From Mrakia gelida (Eukaryota; Basidiomycota; Tremellomycetes; Cystofilobasidiales; Mrakiaceae): a stretch of DNA of 64,000 nt. A program made the translations under genes and the position numbers. The stretch covers positions 806,001-870,000 of the forward strand of contig BRON01000011.1 in NCBI GenBank assembly GCA_024345305.1. The letters run 5' to 3'. Below, in pieces: positions 56,675 through 64,000 of this stretch (the stretch's first letter is position 1; each line of letters opens with the position of its first letter). The notes under the pieces were generated by a model, which searched no databases, was not told the origin of the DNA, and was given only the letters and a program-made list of their open reading frames with translations.

Positions 56675-59600
56675 ATGGCCCGCGAGGTTCACCCCCCTCG
56701 AATCTACGAGTCCCCTCTCCCTTTCTCTCGCTCCTCCAACTCCCAACAACAACCGTCAACAACTCGAGCTCCCCTCGGTTTGTCTTCTGGGTTCCTCTCC
56801 AACACCACCACGAACGCCAACCAGCCTCAAGCGTTGGGACTCGATTTGGCGAAGACGTTGCTGGAGGGGAAGAAGATCAACAAGTCGACGACGACGAAGT
56901 TGAGTTTAAATGAAAGGAAGGAGAAGAAGGGAGAGAAGAAGGGGAAGGGGAAGGAAGCGAGCTCGACCGCTGGATGGGAAGAGAGTGAGGAGGACGATGA
57001 AGGGTTCGGCAACTTGACGCGAGAGAGTTCGAAGGACTTACCTGGGAGTGCGATTAAGATGAAGAAGAGCGCAGGTGGAGGGAGGAAGAAGGTTTCTGGG
57101 GGTGGATTGGGAGGGAGTACGAGGAGGAGGACGGCGAGTGGAGGAGGGAAGGGGAAGGGACCAAGGGGGTTGATGAGCCCGCCTTCTTCTCAAGGAGCGA
57201 GAGGAGGAGGAGGAGGAGAGGAGGTGACAGAGAAGAGTGTAGATCTGGTGGTGCAGATGGTGAGTTGAGTTTTTGAGCTTGGGTTTGGAGGGGAGAGAGG
57301 GGAGGATGGGATGGGCGAGGAAGGGAGACAGGAGGGGAGGAGGAGAGGTGTTTGGGAACGAGCTTCCTTCCTTTGGTTCGTTTGTTTCGTTGCTGACTCC
57401 CACCCCCATCCTTGTTCGTACTTACAGCAGCCATCCTCGTACATACCACCCACTCCTCCATCCTCCCAACCCCTACCACACGCTACCGCCATCTCGACGA
57501 CCCCTTCCTACTCTCCAGGTCGACGAGCTCCCTCCCTCCCCGCTCCAGCCTCGCCTTCCTTCCTCTTCCCCTCCTCCTCTCAAAGAAGAGCCATCTCCCA
57601 AGCACCACCTCCCAAATCTCCACTCAAGGCTCTCACTACCAGTCGGTCGAGGAAACGAACGGTGTCCTCTGGATTGGGAGGGAACGGAGCGACGTCGACA
57701 ACGCCAGCTCCGTCCCCGAATCCGAGAGCCAGGAAACAACCCAAGTCGACGCTCTCTGCTTCGAGCTCGCAACCCCTCCCTAGGACCACGGCCTTCACTC
57801 TCTCCACTCCCGTCGCCTCCTCGTCAGGATCGAAACGAGGTCCACCCCGAACGGATCGACCCATCGCTTCCAAACCCTCCGCCTCGTTCCCCTTCATCTC
57901 CTCCTCCTCTCAACCCAACCTCTCCACCAGCCGCAAGAAGTCCACCCTCTCCCAATCCACCTCTTCCTCCTCCTACAACCGACGCAAATCAGCTCCAGCA
58001 AGAGGTCTCTCCGTCACCGTCGACCACCCAGACGAAGGGACTCCCCTAGGAAGTCAAACCCTCCCCGACACTCCGCCTCCTCCTCGAAGTCCAGGAGACG
58101 ATCCGATCCTGCTCAAGGGGAGGGAGAGAGTGAGGAGGTACGAGTACGAGGAAGGGGATGAGAGTGTGCTGATGGGAGACGAGGAGGGAGTGGATGAGTT
58201 GGACATGATGATGGGCGAGAGCAGCCAGAGGGAGAGGAGCGTGAAGACCGAGGAGGAGATGGGAGATCTGTCGATGCAGAGGAGCTCAATGGGTGGAGCT
58301 GCTGAAAACGAGGATGACGAGGAAGGAGAAGACGCCAACATCACGTACAACCCTCAGGCTTCACCGTCGACTTCGAGGACGAGATCTTCGCTCGTCGCGG
58401 GTCGAAGATCATCGAGACCTTCGCCTCCTCCTCCCGCTCCTGTAGCTATTCAACAACCTCTTTTCCTCCCCACCACTACCAACAACGCCGCTTCAACGTC
58501 CTCCCTCGCTCGACCCTCTCCTCTCTCCCTCTTCCTCACCACCGCCTCCTCCTCCTCCGCTTCCTCGTCCTCAGCGCACTCAACCCCCCTCCTCCAACGA
58601 ACCGTCGCCTCGTCCTCTTCCTCCTCCTCCCTCCTCCCCATCCAACCCACCCCTTCCACTCAACACCAAACCCCCCAATTCCCTCCCTCAGGGTACACTC
58701 CCTCCCTCCTCAACCCCTACACCCCCGCTCCGGCCCTCTCCCCGTACACCTTCCACCAGCCCGGCACGCCCGAATCCTACTCTGGTTCCGAGGACGACCA
58801 CGAGGAGAGGATGCTCAATCGAGAGAGGAGCGATTCTTTCTTGGCTGAGATGGTAGATGGGGAGGCTGAGGGGTGGGCGAGGAAAATGAGGAGTAGTTTG
58901 AGTCCTGATTCGAGCGATCACGAGGAGGGACAACAAGGGTGGGGAGGCGAGGAGGGGATGGATTTCGGGAGGGATGATGGAGATGGGGAGGTTAGGTGGA
59001 GGGATGAGGAAGAGGAGGTGGTTGTGGAGAGGGAGAAGAGCTTGGAGATCGAAGTCGAGAAGCCCGTTGAACACCAGGAGGAGGAGGAGGAACAGCAGGA
59101 ACTCGTCGCGTCCCAATCCCAACCTCGACCCTCGTTCGCCAACCTCGACAGGTCGTCACCTGTCCCCACCACCGAGCACGACGCCGACGACGAGGAGGAG
59201 GAAGGACAGATCGAGCCTTCGATCCCAGTACTCGCTCTCGCTCAGGACGACAAGGAACCCTCAGCAGCTCCCGAGGACGGAGACGCGTCTCCTCCACCCT
59301 CCGACGACGGTCACGATGAACAGCAGGACCAGCCCGATCAGACCTCGTTCGAGCAGGATCAAGACTCGTCGTTCCTCGCTGTGGTGGAGCAGAAGTCGCT
59401 CGCTGAGAAGATCGCGGAAGCGGAGACGCCGGAACAGTCGCCTGTCGAAGAGAAGAGGTTCGATCTTCAAAGAGGAGACGAGGGAGCGGAGGACTCGTTC
59501 TCGGAGAACGACAACGACCACGACGCGTCCTTCGCAGGAGGTTTCGATTCGGACTCGTTCGGTGGATCTCAGCACGATGAGGAAGAGGAGGAGGAGGTCG

Positions 59601-62169
59601 AGGAGGAGCAGTGGGAGGACGAGGGAGACGCGATGGACGAGGACGAGGACGAGGCAGAGGAACTCTACTTCAACGAATCCTCTCAGGATCTCCTCGACGC
59701 AGCGGAACACTCCTTCCTCTCCACCGTCACCTCTCCCTCCCCTTCACCCATCAAGTCGGTTCACATGTCCTCGCCAGCGAAACTCAACGATCGATCCCAC
59801 CTCCAACCCATCGCTGCTTCGTCCACTCCCTCTCGACAACGACGTTCCGCTTCCCCTCACGCTTCAACCTCAGCGTCTACCCCGTTCCTCTCCAACCTCC
59901 CTACGATCCAACAACTCGCCGACAACGAAGCGGACGTGACTCACGACTACGTCGTCGAACTCAACGACGTCTCCTCGCAGCAGTCTCAGTCGGACGAAGA
60001 GGAAGCTCCAGAAGAAGCAGATCACTCCTTCGTCTCCACCGCCTCCATCGTCGACTCTCCTACTCCCTCCTCCATCCAACAACGTCCCTCTCTCGGTCCA
60101 AAGAGACTGTCCCTCCAAACCATCACCCAACTCGACACTCTCTTCAAGAATCGATCCTCCCTCTCGCCTTCCCTCGCGTCAGGAGGATCCCCTTCACCTC
60201 GCTTCGCCGCTTTCCCCAGCACCACCACGAACAACTCAACCTACTTCCCCGTCGCGTCCTCTTCCACCTCCATCTCCTCTTCTCACTCGGACCGCCGTCC
60301 CAGCGTCTCGTCCTCCACCGGAGGAGGAGGATCAGCGTACCCCTCCATCTCAGACGTGATGGCAGCGAAACAGGAGATCCTCGCGAAGGCGTTCGAGAAA
60401 CGAAGCGCCGGTGGGAGTCAGCAGGGTGGAGAGCAAGGAGAGGTACTGAGGGCTGTGGGTGGCTCGGGAGGGGGAGAGGCAGAGGGAGAGGGGGCGGAGG
60501 AGACGTACATCAAGATCAGTAGTAACGATCCGAGAGAGGCGGCTAGGGCGACGGCTTTTTTGAAGATGGTGAGTTTGAGCGACGTTCGTTTCGTGCTTGC
60601 TTCGAGGGACGTGGGAACTGACTTTCTTTCTCCCTGTTCGTTGGTCGAACCAGTTCCACGACTACGTCGAAACCGACCTCAACTCATCCACCAACCCCAA
60701 CGCGTCCTTCACCTCCGCCGCGTCAGGCTCCTCCTCTCGTCGTCGCAGATCCATCTCCAAGCATCAAACCCCTCGTCGCACTTCCACCTCCTCTCGCCGA
60801 AGATCCTCCATCCACATGGGCGACGTCTCCATGATGTCGGCTCCCGAGCTCCTCATGGAAGCAGAGCAGGAGATTGCAGACGAACTCGACGAGGACGCGT
60901 CCGACGAGGAAGAGGAGGAAGAGTTGGCCATTCCAGGGAGTTTCCAGTCTAGTTCGATGCTCAGTTTGGAGGAGCGGTCGTTCGTCAAGGAGGAGAAGAA
61001 GAAGACGAAGAAGGGGAAGGGGAAGGGGAGGGAGAGTGTCAAGTTGACGACGAGGGATCGAGCTTGGGGGACGACGGAGTGGAGGTGTTTGATGGGGTGT
61101 TTGGATGCTGTTGGTGGGAAGAGGGGAGAGGTGGATGAGGAGGTGGTGGTGGGGAGGTTCCTGGAAACGATGGGTCTGAAGGAGGAGGAGTTGGAGGGGG
61201 AGTGGGATCGGTGAGTCGCTCGTCTCGCGTTCGGTTCCGGTCGTGGCGCTTTCCTCGTTTCTTTTCTCGTGCTGACTCCCTCCCTTCTTCTCGTTCATCA
61301 GATCCAAACTCCTCATCCGAATCGCCTCGATCCAACAACGTCGACTCAACGAGCTCAAAACGGGAGGCACTCCAGGTCGTCGTCGTCGTTCGCACAACAA
61401 CCCCCAAAGGGCCTTCCTCTCCCCGAACAAGGCTTCCAACATGTCCATCGGATCCATCACCTCCACGCACTCTCCCCGTCGTCCAGCAAACAGGAGCCTC
61501 GGCGCGTCCTCGTCCCTCTCGGCTCTCCCATCCAAGAAACCTACCTTCGCAGGGAAGCTCTTCGGGTTCCTCTCCGGTGGATGGCTCGCCTCGTCAGCTT
61601 CAGCTCCCAACGTCGTCGTCGCGGAACAGCAGCAGGAGGAGAAGAAGCAGATGAAGGAAACAGTGAGACCTCAACCTCCCTCCAACTCCTCCTCTCGCCC
61701 ACAAGTCGTGGAAATGGCCGAAGTCCCTCGCGTGCGTCTCTCCCAACCAGACGCCGGACCCTCTCGCGTCGCCATCACCAGCAGCGCCATCCCCGCTTCT
61801 CCCATCTCTCTTCCTTCCTCCTCGTCCTGGAGAGCGTCGTCTAATGTTGACCCTCCCTCGCGTCGTCGACCATCTTCCTCCTCCTCTTCCCACCCTCCTC
61901 CTCCTCCCGCCATCACCTTTCCCTCCACCACCACCAGTCAGCGAGCACCCATCGCCATCCCCCAACGCCCCTCCACCGCCCCCATCAAAATCAAACCTCG
62001 CTCGTCGAACGTGATGAGCCCGAAACCAAAGGTCCTCGAGATGGTCAGGAGCTTTGAGAGTGTGAGGAGCTTGGGAGAGGAGGAGATGGAGAGGGTTAGG
62101 GCGTTGGAGAGGAAGGGGAGTAGGGGGAGTTTGAGGTCTGTGGGTAGGGGTGGGGAGGAGGAGGAGTGA
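56675..62169 (+). CDS. Very large, mostly disordered acidic protein of unknown function
   Basis: Four exons separated by introns of about 160, 85 and 90 bp give roughly 1,720 residues. The start MAREVHPPRIYESPLPFSRS is followed by a Lys-rich patch. Hundreds of Ser/Pro-rich residues follow, then Glu/Asp-rich blocks (EEEEVVVEREKSLEIEVEKP; QHDEEEEEEVEEEQWEDEGD). Repeated short motifs of S/T-F-(L/V) type appear: SSFLAVVEQK, DSFSENDNDH, HSFLSTVTSP and HSFVSTASI. A more ordered C-terminal part has a stretch with KLTTRDRAWGTTEWRCLMGC, then VVVGRFLETMGLKEEELEGE and SKLLIRIASIQQRRLNEL, and a basic KKPTFAGKLFGFLSGGWLA. The W..W..LxxC segment is the best handle for a search. Many SP/TP sites suggest CDK control. 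I do not recognise the family. Confidence 0.75.
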
Positions 62170-62419
62170 GTGAGGGAGGTTGGGTGCGTAATAGTTTCGT
62201 TTTCGTTGGGTTTTGGGATTCGCTTTCGTTTTCTCTCTCTCTCTTCTTTTGTTTCGTTCCTCGTTTGGCATTGTCTCTCGTTCTCGTCTTCTTTCTCTCT
62301 GCCCTCGGAATTGCTCAGTATCTAAGTTTGTTTGACTCTCTCGATTTTGAAGTTCTCGCACGACTCGTCGCTTCTCGTCTCATCACGATAGCACTTCCGT
62401 AAAGGTAGGAGGAGGATAT

Positions 62420-64000
62420 CTAAGCGAAGATGGAGAGCAGAGGGGAGATACCGACGGGGTTGTTGAACCTGCGAGCGAGCCAAAAGGGAAGGGAGGTAGG
62501 TGTCAGGACGGCGAGACGCGAGGAGAGGGAGACAAAGGAGAAGGCGAGGAAGAAAACGTAAACGTACCTGAGTCCGATGTTAAGATCCGAGATAGCCTTG
62601 AGCTGAGCGGCGGAAAGCTCGAAGTCGGTGGAGTTGAGGTTCTGGGCGAGTCGGTTGGGGTCGTTGGATTTCTGTGAAGTCGAAAGAAAAAAGAGGGGAG
62701 GCGACGACGGTCAGCCTTCAGACCAACACGACGAGAATCGAGCCGAAGCGAGGACAAGAGAAGAGACGAACGGGGATGACAGCGATTCCTCGCTGGGTAG
62801 CCCATCGAAGGAGGACCTGAGCAGGGGCTGGAACATCACGAAAAAAGCAGGATTCGAGAGTCAGCTTCGTCGAGAACAAACCATCGAATGCGACGCGTCG
62901 TATCGAACTCACTCTTTCCAGTGGCCTTGGCGATCTCAGCGGTCACGTCGTGCTTGAGCAACGAAGGGGTGTTTTTGTCCATTCCGAGCTCGACGAAGGA
63001 AGTGGGTCCGAAGGAGGAGTAGGCGGTGATAGCGATTCCGAGCTCTCCACAGAGGTCAACGAGAGGCTGCTGGGTGAGGTAGGGGTGGTGCTCGATCTGG
63101 AGGACGGAGGGAGCCTTCTTGGCGTATCTGGGAGGGAGACGTGTCGGTAGGGAAAGGGAGGTCAGCTTTCAAGAGAGAGAGAGGAGGGTCGAGAGGTTTA
63201 AATTGAGGACGAGACTGACTTCAGGATGTCGAGGAGGAGGGCACCCTGGACGTTCGAGACTCCGATGTTCTTAGCGAATCCCTGCTCCTGGATAGCCTCC
63301 ATGGCCTGCCAGGTCTCCTGGTAGGGAGTGTTCTGGAGCTGGACTGGAAGACAGAAGCGACGAGGGGGCGAGAAGGCGAGCGTCAGCTTTCCGTTCCTCG
63401 CTAGCAAAAAATGGAGTCTAGGACATCATCGAACTCACCTTTGCTGACTCCATCGATGTACCACTCAGGAGGGTATCGAACAGCGGGGTCCACGTAGCTG
63501 TTGAGAAGCCAAAGACGATGGTCAGGACGCGTCGTCGCGAAGGAGACGAGTATCGAGCCGTTTCCGGCTCCATCGCACTTCTCAACCCGTTTCGACGAGA
63601 TCCGGGAGTGAAAAGCAAGGGAGATCATGGCACCAAGGGAGAGAAAGAGGAGAGACTTACGCGATGGAGACGGGGAAGTGGATGAGGAAGAGGTCAAAGT
63701 ACTCGAGCTGCCAGTCGGCGAGCTGCTTCTTGACGAGCTGAGGGACGTGCTCCTTAGCGTGGAAGGTGTTCCAAAGCTTCGAGGTGATGCTGTAGGAGCA
63801 GAAAGAGAACGAGTCAGTGCTGGGTCGAAAGCGACGAAAGAAGAAGGGGGAGCGTCGAGGTCGAGCTCACAAGAGCTCCTCCCTCTTGACGAGTCCGTCC
63901 TTGATGGCTCGAGCGACTCCATCTCCGCACTCCTTCTCGTTTCCGTCTGCGTATGAAGAGATCGTAGAGTCAGGGAGAGGTCAAAGGACAAGAAAGGCAG
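62420..64000 (-). CDS. XYL1: Aldo/keto reductase of xylose-reductase type, 5' partial
   Basis: This NAD(P)H-dependent reductase would in pathway terms turn D-xylose into xylitol. The N-terminal exon(s) lie past the right window edge. Visible segments in order are GNEKECGDGVARAIKDGLV, ITSKLWNTFHAKEHVPQLV with the catalytic Lys, and YFDLFLIHFPVSIA with the catalytic His. They continue with YVDPAVRYPPEWYIDG, TPYQETWQAMEAIQEQG, FAKNIGVSNVQ, SVLQIEHHPYLTQQPLVDL and AITAYSSFGPTSFVELG. The cofactor motif IPKSNDPNRL is followed by LSAAQLKAISDLNIGLRFN. The catalytic Asp and Tyr should be in the missing part. The C-terminus ends at 62420-62422 (TAG) a few residues after RFNNP, as in yeast xylose reductases. 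Other aldose reductases are possible; the KSNxxxRL motif and the length favour xylose reductase. Confidence 0.88.

Noticed and set aside
57311..60952. Single 1213-codon ORF as the complete gene
   Set aside because: Its first part is intron sequence; the real gene starts at 56675 and continues through two further introns to 62169.
1..64000. tRNA, rRNA or CRISPR features
   Set aside because: No stretch shows paired A and B box sequences with a cloverleaf, no rRNA-like sequence was seen, and no regularly spaced repeats of CRISPR type exist.

Overview
The window looks like nuclear DNA from an intron-dense, GC-rich basidiomycete. A red-yeast-type Pucciniomycotina (Microbotryomycetes, for example Rhodotorula or Sporobolomyces relatives) is my best guess. 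Reasons: almost every gene is cut by many short introns with GTGAGT-like donors, a CTGAC branch site and a CAG acceptor; untranslated leaders are pyrimidine-rich; and the proteins (Ftr1 iron permease, xylose-reductase-type aldo/keto reductase, a DUF7137-like protein) have fungal character. The placement is inferred from style and not from a search.

Layout. 1-2.9 kb: no confident gene. 2.9-4.5 kb: mitochondrial ribosomal protein L1 (+). 5.8-8.0 kb: secreted beta-carbonic anhydrase (+). 8.6-10.3 kb: alpha/beta hydrolase (+). 10.7-14.4 kb: SPB1 rRNA methyltransferase (+). 14.9-16.1 kb: copy 1 of a coiled-coil/F-box-like family (-). 16.6-17.9 kb: MYND-finger protein (+). 18.5-20.9 kb: FTR1 iron permease (+). 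21.4-22.8 kb: a membrane-protein gene (-) split by a 613-bp DNA transposon with 25-bp inverted termini and an 8-bp target duplication. 23.3-26.2 kb: family copies 2 and 3 (-). 26.4-27.3 kb: SEC61 gamma (+). 27.9-29.7 kb: membrane J-domain protein (-). 29.9-36.0 kb: RRP5 (+). 36.6-38.0 kb: family copy 4 (+). 38.2-40.4 kb: leucine-rich-repeat protein (-). 40.6-45.5 kb: condensin subunit YCG1/CND3 (-). 46.0-47.2 kb: copy 5 (-), apparently dead. 47.3-48.7 kb: copy 6 (+). 49.1-54.2 kb: multi-RRM protein with a His/Gln-rich tail (-). 55.0-56.0 kb: DUF7137-like membrane protein (+). 56.7-62.2 kb: giant disordered acidic protein (+). 62.4 kb to the window end: xylose-reductase-type AKR (-), start outside the window.

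Most genes are unlinked housekeeping functions (ribosome assembly: SPB1, RRP5; mitochondrial translation: L1; secretion: SEC61 gamma; chromosome condensation: YCG1) with no operon-like logic. The unusual content is threaded between them. It is a six-member gene family (coiled coil, Trp-rich motif, F-box-like domain, conserved C-terminal domain) with a fixed three-exon layout and a 228-nt middle exon in five of six copies. The members range from intact (4, 6) through shortened (1, 2) to disrupted (3, 5). Other oddities are the transposon insertion that explains a broken gene exactly, exons as small as 7-14 nt, an anomalous splice junction inside the carbonic anhydrase zinc site, and strong over-representation of the palindrome GACGCGTC.
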